Positions 1 through 5,848 of a DNA stretch of 5,915 nt are shown here, piece after piece. The position numbers were made by a program, and so were the translations under genes. Numbering within the stretch: the first letter of the stretch is position 1; each line of letters begins with the position of its first letter. The notes under the pieces were generated by a model that was not told where the DNA came from, made no database searches, and was given only the letters and a program-made list of their open reading frames with translations. Origin of the DNA: DASWVC01 sp036401335 (GTDB lineage Bacteria > Verrucomicrobiota > Verrucomicrobiia > Chthoniobacterales > JAFAMB01); assembly GCA_036401335.1 (NCBI GenBank), contig DASWVC010000138.1:1-5915 (forward strand). Reading direction: 5' to 3'.

Positions 1-74
1 GGCGACTTTGCATCGATCGCCTGCCAGTTTCGGTTCAACACGAGAACCGTCGTTTTATGCAAGACGTCGTTCAT
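1..74 (-). CDS. N-terminal fragment of a probable HNH endonuclease family protein
   Basis: The minus strand opens with ATG at 74-72 and stays open to the window edge, giving 24 complete codons that begin MNDVLHKTTVLVLNRNWQ. The segment TTVLVLNRNWQAID resembles the N-terminal strand of a family of bacterial HNH nuclease proteins, which start with a 'vLVLNrnwqpi' pattern ahead of a distant zinc-binding HNH core. That core would lie outside the window, so the nuclease call rests on this short pattern alone. The minus reading is favoured over a competing open plus-strand frame (3-128) because its third codon positions are clearly richer in G and C. No Shine-Dalgarno sequence is evident before the ATG. 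The gene diverges from the PHP phosphatase gene across a 230-bp spacer. Confidence 0.55.
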   Translation of the reverse strand, partial: MNDVLHKTTVLVLNRNWQAIDAKS

Positions 75-122
75 AGCATCAGGCTGAATTCTCAAGCCGT
101 GCGCGAAGACGGCACACTAATG

Positions 123-250
123 GCCTAACGGAAGAACTTTGTCCAGACCGTTAGGCACCAGCGGTGGTGTCGCGGGTGCAGCCGCACCCTGCCGCGCCAC
201 AAGCCGTTGGTGAGTGACGGCAGTCCGGGCTTAAGGCGGCCCGGGAGCCG
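123..250. other. Three consecutive hairpins in a divergent spacer (possible structured RNA or regulatory DNA)
   Basis: Three inverted repeats lie head to tail. Hairpin 1: gcctaacgg (123-131) pairs perfectly with ccgttaggc (148-156) around a 16-nt loop. Hairpin 2 (164-200): gggtgc pairs with gcaccc around AGCC; below it is a further stem of about nine pairs (two G-T) with one mismatch and one bulge, closed by gtgg/ccac. Hairpin 3 (218-250): ccgggc (225-230) pairs with gcccgg (239-244), then cggc with gccg across a small internal loop. They fill most of the 75-304 spacer between divergent starts, so they could lie in the leader of either gene. No T-tract follows any of them, which argues against ordinary terminators. 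No known riboswitch class was recognised, and GC-rich DNA forms some hairpins by chance. Confidence 0.4.
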
Positions 251-304
251 CTCCGCTTCGGCATTGATCGTCGCCCGGCTTGCACCGATCGTCCGTTGTT
301 TAAC

Positions 305-1096
305 ATGCACCTGACCTGCGACTACCATACCCACCCCCAAGCCCATGTGCTTCAGCCGTACACCCCTGGGTTGCTGCAACCGTGGATTGAACAGGCCCGG
401 CAGACCGGCATCCAAAGCCTCGCGTTTACGGATCATGACCGCTACCACGCCGGCATTGCCTTTGACGTCGTGGAACGGCTTCGCGAGGCCAACCCGGACG
501 TTGACCTTCTGCTCGGCATCGAGCTCGACAACGACCCGGTCACATCCGCCGCCGGGTCGCACTGGGTGGAACGGCATTGGGACAAACTCGATTTCGTGCT
601 TGGCTCCGTCCACTACCTGCCCGGGGCTGCAACCATGTTTGACCGCGCCGACCAAACCGCGCAGCTGACAGCGCAGTTTGGGCTCGAGCGGGCGTTCTCG
701 TTGTACCTTGACGAACTCGACAAACTTCTCCGCTGCGGGTTGATCGATTGCCTGGCGCACCTGGACCTGATCAAGATTCACCGGCTTTACCCGCCCGATT
801 ACGACGCCGCCCGCTGGTTCCAACCGATCCTGGCGAAGGTCGCAGCGTCCGGTCTGGCCATGGAAGCGAGCACGGCCGGGTGGCGCAAGGCCGTTGGCGA
901 GCAGTACCCGAGCTCAGCCATCCTGGCGTTGGCCGGGCAAATGGGCGTTTCCATTACGACGGCGTCGGACGCACACGCGCCGGCCCAGCTTTCCGCCGAT
1001 TACGACCGCCTCGAGGCGACCCTGGACGAGGCCGGCATCCAAACCACCGTCCGGTTCAGGAAACATGAAACAATGAACAGCAGCGAACGTCAATGA
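305..1096 (+). CDS. PHP-domain phosphatase, HisJ/HisK-type histidinol-phosphatase family
   Basis: This 263-residue protein has the full PHP metal-site motif series: DYHTH (His8, His10), FTDHD (Asp43, His44), GIELD (Glu73), GSVHY (His103), LAHLDLIK (His152), EASTAGWRK (Glu187) and TASDAH (Asp222, His224). The combination GSVHYL, AHLDLIK and the TAGWRK...EQYPS stretch is typical of HisJ-type histidinol-phosphate phosphatases, which remove phosphate from L-histidinol-phosphate in histidine synthesis in the cytoplasm. PHP enzymes vary in substrate and no other his gene is visible, so the substrate is inferred. ATG 305 is preferred over TTG 296 because the HxH motif follows at once and family members start this close to it; there is no clear ribosome binding site. 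The last residues, TMNSSERQ, are encoded by the left end of the inverted-repeat element, just after the expected family end near FRKHE. This suggests the original stop was replaced. Confidence 0.85.
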   Translation: MHLTCDYHTHPQAHVLQPYTPGLLQPWIEQARQTGIQSLAFTDHDRYHAGIAFDVVERLREANPDVDLLLGIELDNDPVTSAAGSHWVERHWDKLDFVLGSVHYLPGAATMFDRADQTAQLTAQFGLERAFSLYLDELDKLLRCGLIDCLAHLDLIKIHRLYPPDYDAARWFQPILAKVAASGLAMEASTAGWRKAVGEQYPSSAILALAGQMGVSITTASDAHAPAQLSADYDRLEATLDEAGIQTTVRFRKHETMNSSERQ

Positions 1097-1137
1097 ACAG
1101 CAATCCCCGGGGAGAGCGTGAGATTCTAACCGCGCGC
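1068..1137 (+). repeat. Left inverted end of the 1068-1435 element (four decamer units)
   Basis: Positions 1068-1111 match the right end exactly except that one 10-bp unit is missing; 1116-1137 is a looser continuation. The units at 1071, 1081, 1091 and 1101 are ten bases long, and the second (cagcgaacgt) is a variant of the first. This arm encodes the last eight codons and the TGA stop (1094-1096) of the PHP phosphatase gene. Confidence 0.75.
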
Positions 1138-1354
1138 AAGGTCAGGAAGCCTGTTCCTTAAGGAAGTCCGAAGGCTCATTGTTGCCCTCTGCGTTAGCGA
1201 ACTGTTCCTGGGTTCGGCATTCGATCTTGTCCACGGTCGATTCCGGTTGCTGCTCGCGCGTTGCCTTTCTCCCTTCGCGTCTCTGGCCACGTAGCGTTGA
1301 TGATAACCGTCCTGAACTTCCTAATTTCTCAGGCCGGTAAAGGCGTCCCAACCA

Positions 1355-1435
1355 CGCGCGTCCGTTTGATCTGACGCCGTACCCGGGGATTGCTGTTCAT
1401 TGCTGTTCATTGACGTTCGCTGCTGTTCATTGTTT
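1355..1435 (-). repeat. Right inverted end of the 1068-1435 element (five decamer units)
   Basis: On the minus strand from 1435 this arm reads aaa, then caatgaacag, cagcgaacgt, caatgaacag, caatgaacag and caatccccgg, down to 1383. The third and fourth units are exact tandem copies where the left arm has one, probably a slippage gain or loss. It encodes the last eight codons and the stop (1409-1407) of murI. The inner part (1377-1355) resembles the left arm only imperfectly. Confidence 0.75.
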
Positions 1436-2270
1436 GCAGCCCCTGAACGATCCGCGTTTCGAAGTGATGGATTCGCAGGGCCAGCATCTTCTCAACCGTT
1501 TTGAGGAAGGGATTGAACGCGTCGGTGAGAGCAACCTGGAGCGTGCCGCCTTGCACAAGGTTGTTGCGGAGCCCCGATTCATTTAACCACTGGTGGACGG
1601 CAGCCGCGCAGTTCCCGGCCGAGTCCACCAGGTTCACGTCGGGCCCGGCAAGCTCGGCAATCAGTGGTTGCAACAACGGGTAATGGGTACAGCCCAGCAC
1701 CAGGGTGTCCACGTCCATGGCCAACAACGGGTGCAGGTAGCGTCCCACCACTTCCCGGGTCACGGGATCGTCGAACCACGCCTCCTCGATCAAGGGCACC
1801 AGCAAGGGGCACGCCTGGCTGATCACCTCCAGGTCAGGATGGAATGCCGAGATGGCCCGCTCGTAAGCACCGCTCGCCACGGTCGCGCGGGTGGCCAAAA
1901 CGCCCACACGCCGGTTTTTTGTCTTTTGCGCCGCGGCCCGGGCACCGGGAGCAATGACCCCGATAACGGGCACTCGAAGGTTCTGTTGAAGGCGGGGCAA
2001 AGCCAGGGCCGAAGCCGTGTTGCAGGCCACGACGATAAGCTTGGCATTTTCGGCCAGCAACAAGCCGGCGATCTCCATGCTGTAACGCTCGATGGTGGCG
2101 CGATCTTTGCCGCCGTACGGCAACCGGGCGGTGTCGCCGAGGTAAAAGATGTTTTCATTTGGCAACAGGTCCTGGATGGCCCGCACCACCGTCAACCCGC
2201 CGATGCCGGAGTCGAACACACCGATCGGGCGCTGGGTGGCGTCAACGTCTGGTTTCGTCGGGCAACGCAT
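1407..2270 (-). CDS. murI: Glutamate racemase MurI
   Basis: MurI interconverts L- and D-glutamate in the cytoplasm, without a cofactor, supplying D-glutamate for the peptidoglycan stem peptide. The 287-residue product has the family signatures: IGVFDSGIGGLTV (Asp20), FYLGDTARLPYGG, VVACNTASA with catalytic Cys83, GVIAPGARAA, and VLGCTHYPLL with the second catalytic Cys194 and His196, then NLVDSA. ATG 2270 is chosen because it is the only standard start shortly before the first conserved strand. A longer frame reaching back to 2567 only shadows the amidase gene. The start lies inside the amidase gene, overlapping it by 29 nt in another frame, which suggests translational coupling. Length fits the family (about 260-290). 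The final TMNSSERQ comes from the inverted-repeat element and probably extends or replaces the original C terminus. No residues known to be essential are affected. Confidence 0.95.
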   Translation of the reverse strand: MRCPTKPDVDATQRPIGVFDSGIGGLTVVRAIQDLLPNENIFYLGDTARLPYGGKDRATIERYSMEIAGLLLAENAKLIVVACNTASALALPRLQQNLRVPVIGVIAPGARAAAQKTKNRRVGVLATRATVASGAYERAISAFHPDLEVISQACPLLVPLIEEAWFDDPVTREVVGRYLHPLLAMDVDTLVLGCTHYPLLQPLIAELAGPDVNLVDSAGNCAAAVHQWLNESGLRNNLVQGGTLQVALTDAFNPFLKTVEKMLALRIHHFETRIVQGLQTMNSSERQ

Positions 2271-3342
2271 ACACGTCAGTCGAAAAAGGTGTCCACACGT
2301 CGGCCGGCTTTTCTCCACCGGCGCCGCCCGGCGTGACCGCACCGCTCCGGGCAAAGGTAGCAGGTGGTGAACCGACGCCATGCTCGACCGCCCGGCTGTA
2401 CAGCTGCACCCCTTGTAAAATGGCCTTGGCCAAGCCCTGGCGGAACGCAGGTTCGGCCACGCGCAGTTCATCGCTGGCGTTGGTGAGAAATCCACCTTCG
2501 ATGAGCACCCCGGGAAGCATGTTATCCCGGAGCACGACGAAGCGGGCCCGCTTGATCCCGCGGTCACCGAGGCCGAGGCGGGTGATCATGGCCGTGTGCA
2601 TGGCGGTGGCCAGCGCGATGTTTTCGGAGTCAAAGGCGTTGCCGGGGCACGGCCGGAAGTCGGTAAACGTCAGGCCGGTGTCGTTTGAGGAGGGCACGCC
2701 GCGCGGCGCCAGGCAATAGGTCTCGATGCCTTCGGCTTCTTCCCGCAGGCCGGCATTAAAATGCACGCTGACGAAAATCGCACCGGTTTGATGGCTCGCA
2801 AAAAGGGCGCGCAACTCCAGGGGTATAAAGACGTCTGCCGACCGGGTTAACCGGACGTTGTAACCGGCATTCTGCAACAGTTCGCGCGCCCGCAGGACCA
2901 CGTCCAGCGTGTAGTCCTTTTCACTGCCGCGGACGCTGCGGGCGCCTTGGTCGAACCCGCCATGTCCGGCGTCCAGCACCACGGTGCGAACCGGAGCCGT
3001 CTGGATCCTGGCCGGGCGCAGCACCGGTTCGACGAGTTTACTGAGGTCGATCCGCGAAATCATGGGCCGGCCTTCCAGACTGACCAGCGGGAAGCTCAGG
3101 ATGAACTTAAGGCCGTTCAGGTACAGTTCGCGCGAATTGACGGACCCTTGCATCCGTAACCCGGCATTGCCGAGTTGCAGGTGGTTGTCGGAATAGTCGG
3201 CCTGGGAAAAATTGTAAAACCGCGCGACGTCTTGCAGCGGGACGTAGTCGCGGCCGTCAGACTTAACCAATGCCCAGTCGAACGCAGCCGCCTGTGCGGC
3301 GTACAGGAACGTTGCGGCCAGTGTTGCCGACCACCCTTGCAT
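2242..3342 (-). CDS. Exported N-acetylmuramoyl-L-alanine amidase (Amidase_3 type)
   Basis: This zinc enzyme would cleave the amide bond between N-acetylmuramic acid and L-alanine in peptidoglycan, outside the cytoplasm. The 366-residue protein starts with a short hydrophobic stretch ending AQAAA (about residue 20), a plausible signal peptide though without basic residues near the start. Residues about 25-110 contain YVPLQDVARFYNF and a beta-rich segment resembling the copper-amine-oxidase-like N-terminal (stalk) domain often fused to such amidases. The catalytic domain follows: VVLDAGHGG (His127), GSEKDYTLD (Glu141), FVSVHFNA (His194) and VLIEGGFLTN (Glu282), all key residues present. The GIETYCLAPRG insert around 205-215 also occurs in some relatives. 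The last 45 residues are Gly/Pro-rich and look disordered. ATG 3342 is used because an in-frame TGA lies four codons upstream; no strong ribosome binding site is seen. It lies 51 nt after the S46 gene and overlaps murI, so operon membership is likely. Confidence 0.9.
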   Translation of the reverse strand: MQGWSATLAATFLYAAQAAAFDWALVKSDGRDYVPLQDVARFYNFSQADYSDNHLQLGNAGLRMQGSVNSRELYLNGLKFILSFPLVSLEGRPMISRIDLSKLVEPVLRPARIQTAPVRTVVLDAGHGGFDQGARSVRGSEKDYTLDVVLRARELLQNAGYNVRLTRSADVFIPLELRALFASHQTGAIFVSVHFNAGLREEAEGIETYCLAPRGVPSSNDTGLTFTDFRPCPGNAFDSENIALATAMHTAMITRLGLGDRGIKRARFVVLRDNMLPGVLIEGGFLTNASDELRVAEPAFRQGLAKAILQGVQLYSRAVEHGVGSPPATFARSGAVTPGGAGGEKPADVWTPFSTDVYALPDETRR

Positions 3343-3393
3343 AAAAGGTGGTCAAGTTGCGCCGGAGGCAATGAAGAAGCAAGCTTAAACCGT

Positions 3394-5523
3394 TCAACGC
3401 GAGGCTGTCCCGGTGTGTCCCAAAAGCTCTTCGGCCAGCGGACCGGCGTCGTACACTTGCGGGAGCGCTTCGAGCACTGCGCGCACGTCGACGGCAACGG
3501 CGCGAGCTTGGCGTTCCGTGTAGGCGTAGTCAGTGACAAGGCTCTGAAGGTTACCGTCAAAAATAAGACCGACTAACTCGCCCGCGCGGCTCACCACCGG
3601 ACTTCCGCTGTTGCCGCCGGTGATGTCGGCCGTACAGACGAAATCAAAAGGCGTTTTCAGGTCCAGGTGCCCCCGGCGCTCTGCCCAGCGCGGCGCCAGG
3701 TCAAAAGGCGGTTGGTCCCGATGCTGGGCCGCACGGTCATAAAGGCCTTGCAGGTCGGTGAAGGCTGGCACCGGGCGGCCTTGCTCTTCGTAGCCGCTGA
3801 CCGTGCCGTAGGCCAATCGCAACGTAGATGTCGCGTCCGGGTAAAGTTCCAGCCCACGAAGGGCAAAACGGGCCTGCGCGAGCGCCGCGTGGGCCTGGCG
3901 CAATACTTCCTCCTGGTCATCGTTAACTTTGCGTGCCTGACGGGCCGCAGGGTCCACTAACTGCGCTAACGCGACCAGGGGATCTGGTGAGCTTGCGAGC
4001 GCTGCGCCCCCTGCGTCGTAAAGCCGGCGACGCTCCGCCATGTCGCGCAGGCGGCTGCCGTGAACCAGTTCGGCCGCACGCTCGGCCGGAGACTTCCCTC
4101 CTAAGACCGATGCCACCAACGGCTCGCCTGCACCCAGGGAGCCGGCGAGGTAGGTCAGGGAGTCGGTTAACAACATGCTTTCAAATTCATCGTAGATGGG
4201 AGCATCGGAAAACAGGTCCAGCTCCAGGGACGCCCGGTGAGCATCTTGATACTCCGGCAACCGTTCGCCGTCCGGTTTGGACTGTTCGGCCGCGGCACGC
4301 ACCAACGTCCGCGCGATCTGGAACAAACGGCCTTTGAAAGCGTACGGGGGCCGCCAAGATGAGCCCTCAATCAAATCATACGTAACCTGGTTCTGGCTGA
4401 TCCGGTCCTGGGCTTCCCGGATGCGTTTGTAGGCTGCATGGGCATCCGTAAACCGCGCCTCGTTGCCCAGCATGGCTTGGAAGGCTTGTTCGCGTGATTG
4501 CAACCCGTGGAGAAGCGAAGGGTCCAGCAAACCTGCCAACTGCCCGCCGACCAGCTTGCGGCTGTTCTGGATGTCCAATAGCAGGTCCCGCGCTTGCCGT
4601 GCGGGCTCGGCGCCGCGCCCGCTGTAGACCGACAAGGGCACTTCCACACGGCAAAGCAGGTCCAACCAGTGAGGCAGCAGGTGGTCCCGGTAATCAACAA
4701 CCTGCGCCCACGTGAACTCCCGCTGGGTTATTGCGGGGTGGCCGCTGACGAAAACCAGGTCATTTTCGTTGGTGCCGCGGGGGTCAACGGCCAGGTAGTG
4801 CTCCAACCGTGCGGGTTCGCCGTTTTCGTACGCACGAAAAAAGCAGATGTCGAGCGCGTAACGTGGGTATTCGAAGTTGTCCGTGTCACCTCCAAAGGAT
4901 GCTGCCTGAGCTTCCGGGATGAACACGAGACGCACGTCGGTGTAGCGATTATAGCGGTAAAGCTGGTAAGCGCCGCCTTGGTAAAGGGGAACGACGTTGC
5001 TGCGCAGGCCCGTTTGGGCAAGTGACTCCTTTTCGATTGCTGCAATTACCTGCCGCCGGGCAGCCGACGCGCGCTCGGGCGATAACTCCGCCGGCAGGGC
5101 CGCGTTTACCCGCTCGGTTACATCCTCCGTCGAGACCAGCACATTGACCTCCATGCCGGGGCACGGCTTTTCATCGCTCCGGGTCCGGGCATAAAAACCG
5201 TTCCGCGCATAATCGTGGCCTTCCCCGCTGAGCGCTTGGGCTTCGCCAAAGCCGATGTGCTGGTTCGTCAGAATCAGCCCGTCAGCCGACACGAACGACC
5301 CGCTGCCGCCGTCCGTGACGAACCGGACGCTACTGCGTTGCAAGTGGTCCAGCCACTCGGGTGTTGGCGTGAACTGGTACTGCTGCTGCAAGGCTTTGCG
5401 CGGCGGCGCGTTAAAAAGCCACATACCTTCATCGGCAATGAGGGGCGCGGACAACAATCCGGCGACGGCGATCATCACCGCAGCCAGGGTCAGCCGGCGT
5501 CCCGGAGAAAATCCGGTGTGCAT
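3394..5523 (-). CDS. S46 family dipeptidyl-peptidase (DPP7-like serine peptidase)
   Basis: S46 enzymes release dipeptides from the N termini of peptides in the periplasm, helping peptide use. The 709-residue length is normal for the family. The N terminus MHTGFSPGRR plus a hydrophobic run to LIA (about residue 30) is a clear signal peptide, and the mature start DEGMWLFN is typical. The chymotrypsin-fold triad is His89 in LILTNQHIGFG, Asp225 in DNFEYPRYALD, and Ser639 in TGGNSGSPVV. The middle (about 280-560) is the helical domain that caps the active site. Gly657 in LIFDGN sits where DPP7 has Gly and DPP11 has Arg, so a preference for hydrophobic rather than acidic P1 residues is inferred. 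The usual NHHC around the histidine is NQHI here, so that cysteine is absent. It is the first gene of the leftward cluster and may be transcribed with the amidase and murI. ATG 5523 fits the signal peptide directly. Confidence 0.93.
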   Translation of the reverse strand: MHTGFSPGRRLTLAAVMIAVAGLLSAPLIADEGMWLFNAPPRKALQQQYQFTPTPEWLDHLQRSSVRFVTDGGSGSFVSADGLILTNQHIGFGEAQALSGEGHDYARNGFYARTRSDEKPCPGMEVNVLVSTEDVTERVNAALPAELSPERASAARRQVIAAIEKESLAQTGLRSNVVPLYQGGAYQLYRYNRYTDVRLVFIPEAQAASFGGDTDNFEYPRYALDICFFRAYENGEPARLEHYLAVDPRGTNENDLVFVSGHPAITQREFTWAQVVDYRDHLLPHWLDLLCRVEVPLSVYSGRGAEPARQARDLLLDIQNSRKLVGGQLAGLLDPSLLHGLQSREQAFQAMLGNEARFTDAHAAYKRIREAQDRISQNQVTYDLIEGSSWRPPYAFKGRLFQIARTLVRAAAEQSKPDGERLPEYQDAHRASLELDLFSDAPIYDEFESMLLTDSLTYLAGSLGAGEPLVASVLGGKSPAERAAELVHGSRLRDMAERRRLYDAGGAALASSPDPLVALAQLVDPAARQARKVNDDQEEVLRQAHAALAQARFALRGLELYPDATSTLRLAYGTVSGYEEQGRPVPAFTDLQGLYDRAAQHRDQPPFDLAPRWAERRGHLDLKTPFDFVCTADITGGNSGSPVVSRAGELVGLIFDGNLQSLVTDYAYTERQARAVAVDVRAVLEALPQVYDAGPLAEELLGHTGTASR

Positions 5524-5529
5524 CAGCGT

Positions 5530-5560
5530 CTTATAACAGTTGCAGGTGCCGTTGCCGCAA
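5530..5560 (-). promoter_or_regulatory. Weak candidate promoter for the S46-amidase-murI cluster
   Basis: On the minus strand, ttgcgg (5560-5555) and tataag (5535-5530) resemble -35 and -10 boxes, with a long 19-nt spacer. The -10 match is five of six, the -35 only three of six. Transcription would begin almost at the ATG of the S46 gene, implying a leaderless or very short leader, in line with the absence of a Shine-Dalgarno sequence. This is a pattern match only. Confidence 0.2.
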
Positions 5561-5587
5561 AGAAATGCAGCAACGAGCCCGACACGC

Positions 5588-5613
5588 GGGGTCGCGTCTT
5601 AAGTTTGAAGTTT
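5588..5613 (+). repeat. Left inverted end of the 5588-5741 element
   Basis: This 26-bp arm differs from the reverse complement of 5716-5741 at three positions and ends inward with the perfect 10-mer tttgaagttt (5604-5613). Confidence 0.6.
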
Positions 5614-5715
5614 TCTGCCAGAATTGCGGTGTGGAAGCCGCAACGCCGACCTTGAGCCGGATCGCCCATAGAAGATCGCCAGCAAGAGAAGCCTATCCGC
5701 CGTCAATGTTGCTCG

Positions 5716-5741
5716 AAACTTCAAAATGAAGACGTGACCCC
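5716..5741 (-). repeat. Right inverted end of the 5588-5741 element
   Basis: Read on the minus strand from 5741, this arm gives ggggtcacgtcttcat followed by the 10-mer tttgaagttt shared with the left arm. Similarity stops outward of 5741 and inward of 5716. Confidence 0.6.
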
Positions 5742-5848
5742 CTTCCTTTCCGATCAGGCGCACGCCCAACGACAAGGGCTCCTTTTGCCGCCCAAAGCGC
5801 TTACCTTCGTGCCATTGCCCCAACGCCCCGGTACATTCTTCCGGCCGG

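Larger units (their letters stand above)
1068..1435. mobile_element. MITE-like element of about 368 bp with long decamer-built inverted ends
   Basis: The convergent spacer is bounded by inverted ends. The left end starts aaa at 1068, then four 10-bp units: caatgaacag, cagcgaacgt, caatgaacag, caatccccgg. The right end, read on the minus strand from 1435, starts aaa and has the same units with one extra caatgaacag. After four unlike bases, similarity resumes imperfectly over 1116-1137 and 1355-1377 (gcgt.agat...aac..cgcgc). The ends are thus about 70 and 81 nt long around an interior of about 217 bp. No transposase is encoded; the only interior frame (1351-1142, minus) starts at TTG, has near-neutral third positions and resembles nothing I know. 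No target-site duplication is visible outside the aaa/ttt edges. A non-autonomous transposable element fits best; a dispersed palindromic repeat of other origin is possible. Confidence 0.62.
5588..5741. mobile_element. Second MITE-like element, 154 bp with 26-bp inverted ends
   Basis: The spacer upstream of the S46 gene contains 5588-5613 and, inverted, 5716-5741. Both read ggggtc.cgtctt.a.tttgaagttt, matching at 23 of 26 positions with no gaps. The inner 102 bp encode no convincing protein. Frames that cross the element (a 74-codon minus frame 5823-5599 and a 54-codon plus frame 5565-5729) show no family resemblance over their length. No target-site duplication is obvious. Its ends differ from those of the 1068-1435 element, so it is a separate family. 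It lies 64 bp before the S46 start and could affect expression of the cluster. Confidence 0.5.

Noticed and set aside
3..128. A plus-strand frame open from the left edge to TAA at 126-128, possibly the end of another gene.
   Set aside because: Over 1-74 the opposite strand has better third-position bias and a recognisable nuclease-like N terminus; the plus frame is its likely shadow.
125..823. A long minus-strand open frame opposite the PHP phosphatase gene.
   Set aside because: It is antisense to a gene with a complete set of metal-binding motifs and shows no domain pattern of its own.
1154..1165. A 12-bp perfect palindrome, ttccttaaggaa, inside the first element.
   Set aside because: It is short, has no T-tract and no second copy nearby, so there is no basis to call it an operator or terminator.
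1142..1351. A 69-codon minus-strand frame filling the interior of the 1068-1435 element.
   Set aside because: It begins with TTG, its third codon positions are near neutral compared with the strongly G/C-ending neighbours, and the charged, repetitive-looking product matches no family I know. It is better explained as open sequence inside a non-coding element.
2271..2567. A possible 99-residue N-terminal extension of MurI.
   Set aside because: It lies wholly within the amidase coding region in another frame, has shadow-like composition, and MurI is already full length from ATG 2270.
5565..5729. A 54-codon plus-strand frame with FCQNCGVEA, which looks like half of a zinc ribbon.
   Set aside because: It has only one CxxC pair, the rest has no protein-like pattern, and it runs across the ends of the inverted-repeat element. 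The motif is probably chance.
5599..5823. A 74-codon minus-strand frame upstream of the S46 gene.
   Set aside because: It crosses the whole 5588-5741 element, no family is recognisable, and its composition is Arg/Leu-rich as expected from GC-rich non-coding DNA.
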